Below are positions 53,283 to 62,515 of a stretch of 64,000 bases of DNA, piece by piece. A model generated the notes under the pieces. That model saw nothing but the letters and a program-made list of their open reading frames with translations. It was not told where the DNA came from and did not search any database. The DNA is taken from contig CAYJAZ010000012.1 of assembly GCA_964368455.1 (NCBI GenBank), positions 1-64,000 of the forward strand. Reading direction: 5' to 3'. A program made the position numbers and the translations under genes. Position 1 is the first letter of the stretch. Every line of letters starts with the position of its first letter. Source of the DNA: CAYJAZ01 sp964368455. GTDB taxonomy: Bacteria; Desulfobacterota; Desulfovibrionia; Desulfovibrionales; Desulfovibrionaceae.

Positions 53283-54368
53283 ATGTCTTTACAATTAACT
53301 CCTCTGCATTCTTGGCATAAATCACAGAATGCAAAAATGGGCGAATTCGCCGCTTGGGATATGCCGATTCAGTATTCAGGCATTGTTGCTGAACATTTGC
53401 ATACACGTGAAAAAGCTGGTATTTTTGACATTTGTCACATGGGACAATTTGTTGTTTCTGGTGATTTGGCAACTCAGGCTCTTTCAAAGGCTCTTACACA
53501 AAATTTTGCCACATTGAAAGTGGGTAAATGCCGTTATGGTTTTTTGCTTACTGAACAGGGCACTGTTTTAGACGACTTAATTGTCTATCGTCTTGAAGAA
53601 GAGAAATATTTATTAGTTGTGAATGCTGGTTGCGCAAAATCAGATTTTGAAACAATTAAATCACGTATAGCACCTGTATCTATCGAAGATATAACAGCAA
53701 AACAAGGTAAAATCGATTTACAAGGTCCTCTTGCTTTGAAGGTTTTAGAAGAAGTCACTAAAGAAAATTTCCACGATCTTCCTTATTTTTCTTTTAGAAC
53801 AATACAATATAATGGCATGGAACTTTTCATAAGCAGAACTGGCTATACAGGCGAGCTTGGCTATGAAATCTACACTCCAAGAGAAAAAACTCTTGAAGTT
53901 TGGGAAGCTTTAGCAAAGCATGTTGATGTATTGCCAATTGGCTTAGGTGCAAGAGATACGCTAAGATTAGAAGCCGGACTTGCTCTTTATGGCCATGAAT
54001 TAGACGAAAAGCATACAATCACAGAATCAGGTATGGCAGGAATGCTCACTTCTGAAGCTGATTATGTAGGAAAAGCCCAAACTTTAGCGGCACCAAAAGA
54101 AGTTTTAATACCATTAAAAGCCGAAGGTAAAAGAGCGGCAAGAAATGGTGATATGATTGCTTTAGAAAGCGATCCTGACAAAAATATAGGCAGAATTGTT
54201 TCAGGCTCTTTTGCACCAAGTTTAAATGCAAGCATAGCTTTTGCTTTTGTAGAAGCGGCATATGCAGATGAACAAAACTTTGTCATGAAAGCGGCAAGAG
54301 CATCAATACCAGCACAAAAAACCGAGCTTCCTTTCTATAAAGAAGGTACAGCTCGTATTAAATTATAA
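53283..54368 (+). CDS. gcvT: Glycine cleavage system T protein (aminomethyltransferase)
   Basis: 361 residues from the ATG at 53283; AAGGG lies about seven bases upstream, too close for the ATG at 53277. It moves the methylene group from aminomethyl-lipoyl-H protein to tetrahydrofolate. Folate-site residues are seen in CHMGQFVVSG, RTGYTGELGYEIY and GLGARDTLRLEAGLALYGHE. gcvH follows. gcvP is not in the window. Confidence 0.95.
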   Translation: MSLQLTPLHSWHKSQNAKMGEFAAWDMPIQYSGIVAEHLHTREKAGIFDICHMGQFVVSGDLATQALSKALTQNFATLKVGKCRYGFLLTEQGTVLDDLIVYRLEEEKYLLVVNAGCAKSDFETIKSRIAPVSIEDITAKQGKIDLQGPLALKVLEEVTKENFHDLPYFSFRTIQYNGMELFISRTGYTGELGYEIYTPREKTLEVWEALAKHVDVLPIGLGARDTLRLEAGLALYGHELDEKHTITESGMAGMLTSEADYVGKAQTLAAPKEVLIPLKAEGKRAARNGDMIALESDPDKNIGRIVSGSFAPSLNASIAFAFVEAAYADEQNFVMKAARASIPAQKTELPFYKEGTARIKL

Positions 54369-54380
54369 TTGGAGAAAAAA

Positions 54381-54746
54381 ATGAGTACAATTTTATTTGC
54401 AGAAAGCCATGAATGGGTTTTAGTAGACGGCGACATCGCAACAATCGGTATTTCCGAATTTGCACAAGCTGAACTTGGTGACATCACCTATATCGATCTT
54501 CCAGCTGTTGGTACAGTATTGGCAAAAGGTAAGGACTTTGGTTCAGTAGAATCAGTAAAGGCTGCTTCAGATGTATATTCACCAGTTGACGGCGAAGTTG
54601 TTGAAGTGAACGAAGCTTTGGATTCAAATCCAGAAATCGTGAATGCTTCACCTCTTAAAGATGGCTGGATGATTAAAGTAAAACTTTCTGGCGAAGTGAA
54701 AGGTCTTCTTTCAGAAGCTGATTATAAAGCAAAATGCGCTCAATAA
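54381..54746 (+). CDS. gcvH: Glycine cleavage system H protein
   Basis: 121 residues from the ATG at 54381 (GGAG six bases upstream). It carries the lipoyl arm; the lipoylated lysine is in SVESVKAASDVYSPVDG. The expected fold is complete (HEWV at the start, KDGWMIKVKL at the end). It lies 12 bases after gcvT and is followed not by gcvP but by glyQ. Confidence 0.97.
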   Translation: MSTILFAESHEWVLVDGDIATIGISEFAQAELGDITYIDLPAVGTVLAKGKDFGSVESVKAASDVYSPVDGEVVEVNEALDSNPEIVNASPLKDGWMIKVKLSGEVKGLLSEADYKAKCAQ

Positions 54747-54784
54747 GCACATTATAACAATACCTATTTTATGCACATGATGCA

Positions 54785-54813
54785 CGCACAAAGGGCTTAA
54801 AGCCCTTTGTGTG
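54785..54813 (+). other. Perfect hairpin between gcvH and glyQ
   Basis: CACAAAGGGCT-TAA-AGCCCTTTGTG, an 11 bp perfect stem extendable by two pairs, with a three-base loop. No T-run follows, so it is not a simple terminator; it ends 17 bases before the glyQ start codon and may act as an attenuator, RNase site or RNA stabiliser of the upstream message. Confidence 0.75.
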
Positions 54814-54830
54814 CTCATATAAGGATGAAC

Positions 54831-55706
54831 ATGTATTTTCAAGATATTATCTTAACATTACAACAATTTTGGGCAAAACAAGGCTGCACTATTATGCAAC
54901 CTGTGGATCTAGAATGTGGTGCAGGCACCTTCAACTCCTCAACTTTTTTGAGAGTTCTAGGGCCTGAAAGCTGGAATGCTGCCTATGTTGAACCATCAAG
55001 AAGACCAACTGATGGCCGTTATGGCGAAAATCCTAATAGATTACAACACTATTTTCAGTTTCAAACTATTATGAAACCATCACCGCTTGATATACAAGAT
55101 AAATACCTTGAAAGTCTTAGGGCTCTTGGCTTAGATCCAGCTGCTCACGACATTCGTTTTGTTGAAGACGATTGGGAATCTCCAACCTTAGGTGCTTGGG
55201 GACTTGGTTGGGAAGTGTGGCTAAATGGAATGGAAGTCACTCAATTTACATACTTTCAGCAGATTGGCGGTGTTGATCTTGATCCTATAAGCGTAGAATT
55301 GACTTATGGTTTAGAAAGATTGGCAATGTATTTACAAGGTGTTGAAAATGTATATGATTTACAATGGAATGAGCATGTAACTTATGGACAAATCTATTTA
55401 CAAAATGAAATAGAACAATCCACCTACAATTTTGAAAAAAGCGATGCAGCAATGCTTTTGACGCATTTCAATGATTTTGAAAAAGAATGCAAAGCATTAG
55501 CAGACGATGGCCTTGTTATGCCAGCTTTTGACTATCTTCTTAAATCCTCCCATACTTTTAACCTCTTAGATGCACGTGGTGCAATTTCTATCACAGAAAG
55601 AGCTGGTTATATAGGCAGAGTGCGAAATTTAGCTTCAGCAATTGCAAAGCTTTATGTGGCACAAAGAGAAGAATTGAATCATCCAATGCTCAAAAAAAAT
55701 GCATAA
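54831..55706 (+). CDS. glyQ: Glycyl-tRNA synthetase alpha subunit
   Basis: 291 residues from the ATG at 54831 (AAGG six bases upstream); earlier in-frame ATG 54825 is too close to that site. Catalytic subunit of the bacterial alpha2beta2 enzyme. Class II motifs: QGCTIMQPVDLECGAGT, EPSRRPTDGRYGENPNR and GVDLDPISVELTYGLERLAM (in part). glyS follows after 18 bases. Confidence 0.97.
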   Translation: MYFQDIILTLQQFWAKQGCTIMQPVDLECGAGTFNSSTFLRVLGPESWNAAYVEPSRRPTDGRYGENPNRLQHYFQFQTIMKPSPLDIQDKYLESLRALGLDPAAHDIRFVEDDWESPTLGAWGLGWEVWLNGMEVTQFTYFQQIGGVDLDPISVELTYGLERLAMYLQGVENVYDLQWNEHVTYGQIYLQNEIEQSTYNFEKSDAAMLLTHFNDFEKECKALADDGLVMPAFDYLLKSSHTFNLLDARGAISITERAGYIGRVRNLASAIAKLYVAQREELNHPMLKKNA

Positions 55707-55724
55707 AAGACAAAGGTATATAGA

Positions 55725-57818
55725 ATGGCAAACTTTCTTTTAGAAATCGGAACTGAAGAAATTCCAGCACGTTTTTTAGACGACACGCAAAATGAGTTAA
55801 ACTCACGCTTTGAAATCGCTCTCAAAGAAGCAGAACTTGCTTTTGATAGCATTTCCACTTTTGCAAGCCCACGCAGAGCTTGTATATATATTAAAAATCT
55901 TGCAGAGAAGCAAGAATTAAAAGAAGAAATATTTTTAGGGCCAGCAAAGAAAATTGCTTATGCTGAAGATGGTTCTCTTTCTAAAGCTGCACTTGGCTTT
56001 GCACGCGGACATAAAGTAGAAGAGAGTGAACTTTTTCTTACAGAAACAGAAAAAGGCACATACATAGCAGTTAAAAAACAAGTAGGTGGAAAAAGTGCTA
56101 AAGAAGTTTTAGAAAGTCTTTGTCCACAAATTATTCTTGCATTACCTTTTCCAAAAAGAATGCGTTGGAATAGCTACACTTTAGCTTATGCTAGGCCTAT
56201 ACATTGGTTTCTTGCTTTGTTAGACAATGAAATTATCAACTTTAATGTAGGCGAAATTGCCTCTTCAAACACAACAAACACTCATCGCATTCATGGTGAG
56301 AAAAATGTCAAAGTTGAAACTATTGACGATTATTTTGCACTACTTCAAAAGCAAAAAATAGTGCTAGATGCAGACAAAAGAAAGGCTATTATTATTGAAA
56401 AAGGAAATAATTTAGCTTCTCAAAAAAATGCAAAAGTATTATGGAAAGAAAGTTTACTTGATGAAGTGAAGGGGCTTGTTGAATATCCTGTTCCTTTACT
56501 TGCAGATTTTGACACTTCTTTTCTTGAACTACCAAAAGAAGTTCTTCTTACAAGCATGGAATCGCATCAAAAAAGTTTTGGTATTGAAGCAGAAGACGGA
56601 AAATTATTGCCGCATTTTCTCACAGTTCTTAACCTTGAACCTCTCGACACAAGCGTAGTAAAGCAAGGTTGGGAAAGAGTTCTAAGAGCTAGACTAGAAG
56701 ACGCACGCTTTTTCTGGAAAACAGATAATGCAATTTTAGAAAATTCTGGCTTTGACACTTGGCTTGAAAAATTAGACAAGGTTATCTTCTTAGGCCCTCT
56801 CGGTTCTATGGGCGATAAAAGCCGTAGATTAGAAAAATTGATGGCAGCACTTGCAAAAAAACTCTCACTCAAAGAAGATCTAGCAGCAAGAGCAGGCAGA
56901 TGTGCTAAGGCTGATCTAGTAAGTTCAATGGTAAATGAATTCGATACCTTGCAAGGTATTATGGGTGGAATTTACGCAAATAAATTGCAAGAAAAAGAGC
57001 TTGGTGAAGCGATTAGCGAGCATTATTTACCTGCTGGCCCAGAAACAAATGTGCCTACAAATAATTATGCCGCCTTGCTTTCTTTATGCGATAAGGCCGA
57101 TACATTAGTTGGTTTATTTGGCTTGAACAATATTCCAAGCGGTACAGCCGATCCTTATGCTCTTCGTAGAAACGCACTTGGTATTGCAAGAATTTTGCGT
57201 GATAAAAAATGGAATATATCAATAGAAGAAATTTTCGCACTTGCGTATTCTTTCTATGCAGCAGATATTAAATGGAAATTATCTAAAGAAGAATGCCTTG
57301 AAAAACTTATGGAATTCTACCATCTTAGAGTGAAAAACCTTTTCTTGTCTGAAGGCAATGACCCACTCTTTGTTGAAGCTATCCTTTCCATTAAGCAAGA
57401 AGCAAGTATGTCTGAATTAAGTGCAAAATTACAAGCCTTGCTTGAATTTGCAAAGCATGAAAAATATCTAGCTACTGTGCAAAGTTTTAAACGTATTTCA
57501 AATATTATACGCAAACAAGCTTTGGCCTATACATTAACCACTGAAATCAAAAGAGAAATTTTAGAAAACGATGCTGAAAAAGCTCTTGTTGCAGCTTGCG
57601 AAAAATTTAGTCAAAAAAGCGAACAAGCTTTAAAAGATGGGAATTTTGCTCTTTGTTTTGAAGAGCTTGCAGCAATTTCATCGGCAATAGACGCTTTCTT
57701 TGATTCAACTATGGTTATGGCAGAAGATGAAAAAGTTCGACAAAATAGATTAAACCTTTTATATACAATACAAAAGCCTCTTGCTACACTTGCTGACTTC
57801 TCAGCACTACAAATCTAA
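55725..57818 (+). CDS. glyS: Glycyl-tRNA synthetase beta subunit
   Basis: 697 residues, usual length. Tetrameric GlyRS subunit needed for tRNA binding. Start FLLEIGTEEIPARF, HD-like domain with KADLVSSMVNEFDTLQGIMG, GTADPYALRRNALGI, and the C-terminal anticodon-binding region. AAAGG lies eight bases before the ATG. Confidence 0.97.
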   Translation: MANFLLEIGTEEIPARFLDDTQNELNSRFEIALKEAELAFDSISTFASPRRACIYIKNLAEKQELKEEIFLGPAKKIAYAEDGSLSKAALGFARGHKVEESELFLTETEKGTYIAVKKQVGGKSAKEVLESLCPQIILALPFPKRMRWNSYTLAYARPIHWFLALLDNEIINFNVGEIASSNTTNTHRIHGEKNVKVETIDDYFALLQKQKIVLDADKRKAIIIEKGNNLASQKNAKVLWKESLLDEVKGLVEYPVPLLADFDTSFLELPKEVLLTSMESHQKSFGIEAEDGKLLPHFLTVLNLEPLDTSVVKQGWERVLRARLEDARFFWKTDNAILENSGFDTWLEKLDKVIFLGPLGSMGDKSRRLEKLMAALAKKLSLKEDLAARAGRCAKADLVSSMVNEFDTLQGIMGGIYANKLQEKELGEAISEHYLPAGPETNVPTNNYAALLSLCDKADTLVGLFGLNNIPSGTADPYALRRNALGIARILRDKKWNISIEEIFALAYSFYAADIKWKLSKEECLEKLMEFYHLRVKNLFLSEGNDPLFVEAILSIKQEASMSELSAKLQALLEFAKHEKYLATVQSFKRISNIIRKQALAYTLTTEIKREILENDAEKALVAACEKFSQKSEQALKDGNFALCFEELAAISSAIDAFFDSTMVMAEDEKVRQNRLNLLYTIQKPLATLADFSALQI

Positions 57819-57830
57819 AGAGAGTTTGCT

Positions 57831-58838
57831 ATGTCATATTTTCATCAGTATCCAGAAATCTTGGCAAAGATTAAAGGCATGCTTCAGTCCAACGAAAATT
57901 GGTTGATATTGATTAATGCCGATCCTGATGCAATGGCAAGCTCTATGGCTTTGAAAAAACTCCTTTCAAAAAACGTGAAGAGTGTTGATATTGCAAGTAT
58001 TAACATTCTTTCACGTCCTGATAATTTAGCAATGGTGAAGCTTCTAAATATTCATATGTTGCCTTATGAAGCAAAAATCCTCAAAAATTACCAACGCTTC
58101 GCAATTATCGATTCACAACCGCATCACAGCCCGCACTTTAAAGATATAAAGTTTGATATCATTATAGATCATCATCCCGTCACAGAGCAGTCTGTGCTCG
58201 ATTCAGAAATAAATATGATCTTACCAAAACTCGGTACATCTTCATCACTCATGACTGAAATCTTGTATAATGCAAAAATAAGAATTTCAAAAAAACTCGC
58301 AACAGCCCTGCAATTTGGTATTCGATCTGATACAGCTTCCTTTGGTAGAGCATCCACAGAAGTAGATCTAAGGGCTTATCATTATTTATCTAAATTTGCA
58401 GATCATCATCTGCTTTTACAAATTCTAAGAAGTGAATATATTCCAGAATGGTTGCCCTTTTTTGCCATTGCTATCGAAAATATCAAGAAATGTGAAAGCG
58501 GAAAATTCTGCTATCTTGGCGATATAAACACGCCTGATATGCTTGTCGGCATTGCAGACTTCTTTCAAAAAGTTAATGGAATAAAATGGGTCGCGATTTC
58601 TGGTGTTTATGAAGAAAAATTAATTATTGTTTTTCGCGGAAATGGTAATTTAGATCTTGGACAAATAGCTCTCAACGCTTTTAATACCATAGGTTCAGCT
58701 GGAGGCCATCCGCATATGGCAAGAGCTGAAGTGCCTTTAGAAGCATTCAAGCAAATCAAAGAAGAAAAAGAAGACTTTGTTTTTAGTGAATTAGCAAAAT
58801 ATTCAAAAAATAAAGAATTCAAAATCAAGAGAAAATAA
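57831..58838 (+). CDS. DHH/DHHA1 family phosphoesterase (NrnA-like)
   Basis: 335 residues. DHH domain with NADPDAMASSMALKKLL, DSQPH and IIDHHPVTE, and a DHHA1 C-terminus with GSAGGHPHMARAEV. Related proteins degrade short RNA oligonucleotides and dephosphorylate pAp, or hydrolyse cyclic dinucleotide products (pGpG, c-di-AMP). Which one is not certain; a role in finishing c-di-GMP turnover would fit the GGDEF and HD-GYP proteins in the window. GAGAG precedes the ATG. Confidence 0.87.
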   Translation: MSYFHQYPEILAKIKGMLQSNENWLILINADPDAMASSMALKKLLSKNVKSVDIASINILSRPDNLAMVKLLNIHMLPYEAKILKNYQRFAIIDSQPHHSPHFKDIKFDIIIDHHPVTEQSVLDSEINMILPKLGTSSSLMTEILYNAKIRISKKLATALQFGIRSDTASFGRASTEVDLRAYHYLSKFADHHLLLQILRSEYIPEWLPFFAIAIENIKKCESGKFCYLGDINTPDMLVGIADFFQKVNGIKWVAISGVYEEKLIIVFRGNGNLDLGQIALNAFNTIGSAGGHPHMARAEVPLEAFKQIKEEKEDFVFSELAKYSKNKEFKIKRK

Positions 58839-58862
58839 ATATTATTTTTTGTTTTTTACTGT

Positions 58863-59436
58863 TTTTTTGCCTCCGGCGGCCAAAGGAGTTGAACCCCTTT
58901 GGAAACCCCAATAAGGCAAGGTGAGTGCCTAGGGTATTAGTTAGAATTTCATTTATTTTTTTTATTTGCGAAAAAGTTTTAAGGCTAAAATGCTTTGCAT
59001 TTTAGCCTTAAATACTGTTTCGCTTTAAAATAGTGAGAAATTAATTTTAATTATAATCAATATGCCATTTGTCACTACGTTCCAAATATGAGTTCTTTAG
59101 TTAGTGTAAAGAATAAAGTCGAAAGTTGTGAATGAAATGCTCTAGACTCGTCATTGCGAGGAGTGTAACGACGTGGCAATCCATGCTTTTTAAAGATTGA
59201 ATTTTTTTCCTATGCACATTTGGAACGCAGTGACAAATGGTAAATTAGATTATGCGAATTGATTATTCATATTTTAAAGCGAAACAGTATTTAATGTTTT
59301 GGTGCGAAGCACTAAAACATTAAAACTTTTTCGCAAATAAAAAAAATAAAAAACTACTTTAGCCACTTCCCTACGCATTTATCTTGCCTTATTCGGGTTT
59401 GCAAAGGGGGCTTGCCCCTTTGCCCGCCGGAGGCAT
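58863..59436. repeat. Large nested inverted-repeat element, copy C
   Basis: About 575 bp without coding frames between convergent DHH and aminotransferase genes. Same plan as copies A and B, with the central motif at about 59140-59186. The left unit looks identical to the inverted right part of copy B up to about 59205. The right unit is diverged; its long hairpin is AATGTTTTGGTGC / GCACTAAAACATT with a G-T pair where copy B has a mismatch. Confidence 0.85.
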
Positions 59437-59454
59437 AGGAGGCATAAAAGAATC

Positions 59455-60390
59455 TTAATATGCTATGCCTTCATCTACAATATTTTGAAGTAAAAGTTCA
59501 CGTAATTTCAAAGCCATAGGCCCTACTTTTCCATTGCCTATGTCTTTATAATTGTATTGAGTAACGCCAACGCAAGCCCAGACGCTTCCGATAGAAAAAA
59601 CTTCGTCAGCACTTTGCAAAAATTCTTCTGTGATGTCTTTTAGGCAGACTTCTCCTAATTCTTTTGCTTTTTCCATGGCTGTAATAACTGTTGTGCCAGA
59701 AAGAATATGTTCAAAAGTTGGGAAATAAAAAATCCCATCTTTATACATTCCTACATTACTTATAGCAGATTCTGCTAGATGGTTGTTCACATCGTATGAA
59801 AAGACAATATCAACATTTCTATCGTGTGCTTCTTGGCTCATCAAAACATTAGGCAGATAATTTGTGGATTTTATCTTGGCTAAATATCTTTGTTTTACAG
59901 GGATTTCAGATCGATGTGCTGTGAATCCTTGTAAATAATCATCATTCTTTTTAGCTTTGCTTTCAGCTGCAATGATATAAAGACTTGCCTGCGGACATTC
60001 CTTTGGATCAACTCCAAAACCGCCAACTCCTCTTCCTATTAATAGACGAATACTGCCTTCGTCAAAATCAGCTAAGGTAGCGGTTTGTAGGATTTTTTCT
60101 CTTAGTTCAGAAAGAGTAAGAGGAAGTTTCATACTTAAGGCTTCTAAAGAATTTTGCAGACGAGCTAAATGCTTATCTAATTGTATTACTTTTCTTTTTC
60201 TGCAAGCAATTGATTCAAAAACACCGTCGCCTCTGTGCACGATATGATCGTCTAGAGGAAGCATAAGTGCGTGATTATCTTTGCAAAAAATATCTAAAGT
60301 GTGATTGTAAAAAGCCTTTATATTATTAATTCCCTTTAATTCTTGCTCTTTACGAAGCTTTGTAAAGGTTTCATAGTCAACTATTCGCAT
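59455..60390 (-). CDS. Class IV aminotransferase (BCAT / D-amino acid transaminase-like)
   Basis: 311 residues. Fold type IV PLP enzyme: DHIVHRGDGVFESIAC, the PLP lysine in LAKIKSTNYLPNVLM, and the phosphate-binding SGTTVITAM. Branched-chain aminotransferase, D-alanine aminotransferase and aminodeoxychorismate lyase share this pattern, so the substrate is open. An N-terminal extension of about 30 residues is present. It follows the CNNM gene by two bases. Confidence 0.9.
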   Translation of the reverse strand: MRIVDYETFTKLRKEQELKGINNIKAFYNHTLDIFCKDNHALMLPLDDHIVHRGDGVFESIACRKRKVIQLDKHLARLQNSLEALSMKLPLTLSELREKILQTATLADFDEGSIRLLIGRGVGGFGVDPKECPQASLYIIAAESKAKKNDDYLQGFTAHRSEIPVKQRYLAKIKSTNYLPNVLMSQEAHDRNVDIVFSYDVNNHLAESAISNVGMYKDGIFYFPTFEHILSGTTVITAMEKAKELGEVCLKDITEEFLQSADEVFSIGSVWACVGVTQYNYKDIGNGKVGPMALKLRELLLQNIVDEGIAY

Positions 60391-60392
60391 GT

Positions 60393-61496
60393 TTAGCCTT
60401 TATCTGTAGTATTACTTTCAGAAGTATTTATACTTTCTGCTTGTTGTAAATTTAAACTTCTCAATGCCTTAGGCAAAGCTTTGGCACTTTCACGTAAATC
60501 TGCAACTACGTCAGATTCGTCAACAATTTCTCTGCCAAGCATTTCTTCAATAACATCTTCAAGAGTTGTAACTCCTGCTAATCCGCCGTATTCATCAAAA
60601 ACGGCAGCTAAATGTTGTCTTGACTCTAGAAAACTCAAAAGAGCTTTGTCTATAGTTTGGCTTTCAGGAATGAAAGCTATTGGCGTCATGAGGTTTTCAA
60701 GCGGAGTGTTAAGATCAATTTCCTCGCCTAAGAATGTTTTACGCAGATATTTTGAAAGTTCTTTTTGCGTGATAAGGCCAACAATATCTTCATTATTGCT
60801 TTTATAAAGAGGAATACGTGTGAATTGCGAGAGTCTTTCTTGTTTTAAAGCTTCTTGAATTGTCATATCTGCTGGAAGAGAAAAGACCATTGTTCGCGGT
60901 GTCATGATTTCGTGAATATATTTTTTATCAAGAGCAAGGATATTTGTGATAACTTTTTCTTCAAAATCTTCAATACCGCCGGCTTCAGCAGACATTTTTG
61001 CCATAATGCGTATGTCATCGTCAGTAGCTTCGGGAGTTCCCTTATTTTTTGTGATAAGCCCAGTAATCAGAGAAGAAAAAATGATAAATGGTGTAAATAT
61101 ATAGATAAGGCCTTTAAGAGGGTAGGCAAGGATGATTGAAAGTTGATTTGCGTAAACAACGCCAAAAGTTTTTGGCAAGATTTCGCCAACAATAAGAATA
61201 AGAACTGTAAAGCCCATTGTAAACCAAATAAGATTTTCTGGGCCAAGTGCAGCTGAAGCTAAAGCACCAGCAACTGCAGAACCAGCTGTGTTTGCGACGG
61301 TATTTAAAGTGAGTACGGCTGAAATTGGTTTGTCGATTTTTGAACGTAATTCAAAGAGTAATTTACCAACTGGGCGATTTTCTTCTTTAAGTTTTTCAAT
61401 ATGTGTCCAAGGAACGGAATAAAGCATGGCTTCTGTTGTCGAGCAAAGAGCGGAAATGAGTGCGGCCAAAGCCACCGTCACTATCAGAGCTATCAT
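60393..61496 (-). CDS. CNNM/HlyC-CorC family membrane protein
   Basis: 367 residues: DUF21/CNNM membrane domain (about 1-160, four helices; SALCSTTEAMLYSVPW, VANTAGSAVAGALAS, LPKTFGVVYANQ), then a CBS pair (about 195-330; MTPRTMVFSLP, VFDEYGGLAGVTTLEDV). The family is linked to Mg2+ or other cation export. The C-terminal CorC_HlyC domain present in many members is missing; the chain ends in a short unstructured tail. Confidence 0.9.
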   Translation of the reverse strand: MIALIVTVALAALISALCSTTEAMLYSVPWTHIEKLKEENRPVGKLLFELRSKIDKPISAVLTLNTVANTAGSAVAGALASAALGPENLIWFTMGFTVLILIVGEILPKTFGVVYANQLSIILAYPLKGLIYIFTPFIIFSSLITGLITKNKGTPEATDDDIRIMAKMSAEAGGIEDFEEKVITNILALDKKYIHEIMTPRTMVFSLPADMTIQEALKQERLSQFTRIPLYKSNNEDIVGLITQKELSKYLRKTFLGEEIDLNTPLENLMTPIAFIPESQTIDKALLSFLESRQHLAAVFDEYGGLAGVTTLEDVIEEMLGREIVDESDVVADLRESAKALPKALRSLNLQQAESINTSESNTTDKG

Positions 61497-61690
61497 AAAT
61501 TTTTTTTATCCTTATACAATGGTTTTCTTTGTGTACTGTATTCTTTAGAAGCATTAAAGTCAAGTATTTGGGGATAAAAGTAATTTACATTATAAAATTT
61601 TGGAAGAAGTAAGATAATTGACTTTAATCCGCCTTTCTCCTACTATTAAATAAGTGGAACACAGATAAAACTTTATAAAGAGGCCTGCAA

Positions 61691-62491
61691 ATGAAAGATT
61701 ATTCTCAAAGCGAATTTAATATACAAAAAGCTCCGCAAAAAGCATTAAATGCTCTTTTGTCTAAGGATGAATTTACAATTATCCCAGCACTTAATGATTT
61801 TAAAGACGATGGTTTTGTGCTTTATGGAAGTTTGGCAACTACTTTGCAATTACAGCATAGACATGCAAAAAGTTTTGACTTTTTCACTGACGCAACAATT
61901 CCAACAGAAGAATTAGAAAAAAATCTCAGAGAAAAATACACTTTCTTGAGCGATGCAGAATTGATAAAAAAAGACGATAGAATGCTTGTTTTAGAAACAA
62001 AGAAAGGAATTATTTTTTCATTTTTTACACAAATTTCCACAGGCAGAGTAGGCGAACCTCTTTTGTATAAAGGAATGAAACTTGCTTCTTTAGCAGATTT
62101 ATTTGCTTATAAAATTAATAAATTAGCAAAAAGAACAAGAATTTCAGACTATCAAGATGTTGCAGCCTTGATAGGTGCTGGGCAAAGCATTGAACATGCT
62201 TTTGCAAATGCCAAAGCTTTATTTGGTGACGACTTTGCTGTTGAAGAAACTATTCAAGCTATTTCAAACTTTGTTGTTTCACAAAATTTCATGGAATTAT
62301 CTTCTATTATGAAAGAAAATATCATTGCTTCGCTTATTAATTTAGACAAAGTGAATGAGCAATTGACTCAAACAGAAACAACAGCGGAAAATGCAGTAGA
62401 AAATGTAGCTGAAAATGCAGCAGAAGAAGCAGATGAAAAGGCAGAAAAACAAAATCTTGCAGGCATTATTCTTTCGCCAACAATTTCATAA
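61691..62491 (+). CDS. Nucleotidyltransferase-fold protein, AbiEii-like
   Basis: 266 residues. The start of the nucleotidyltransferase fold is recognisable: FVLYGSLATTLQLQHRHAKSFDFFTD (shown in part), where AbiEii/DUF1814 proteins have GG...hR.S.DiD-F; then LADLFAYKINKLAKRTRISDYQDVAAL, the typical helix. The catalytic pair is degenerate (DFF). The tail (about 230-255) is an Ala/Glu/Asn repeat. It may be an AbiEii-type toxin relative, but no AbiEi-like antitoxin gene is adjacent. GAGG seven bases before the ATG. Confidence 0.72.
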   Translation: MKDYSQSEFNIQKAPQKALNALLSKDEFTIIPALNDFKDDGFVLYGSLATTLQLQHRHAKSFDFFTDATIPTEELEKNLREKYTFLSDAELIKKDDRMLVLETKKGIIFSFFTQISTGRVGEPLLYKGMKLASLADLFAYKINKLAKRTRISDYQDVAALIGAGQSIEHAFANAKALFGDDFAVEETIQAISNFVVSQNFMELSSIMKENIIASLINLDKVNEQLTQTETTAENAVENVAENAAEEADEKAEKQNLAGIILSPTIS

Positions 62492-62515
62492 AAAACTTTT
62501 ATTACAATAGATTAT

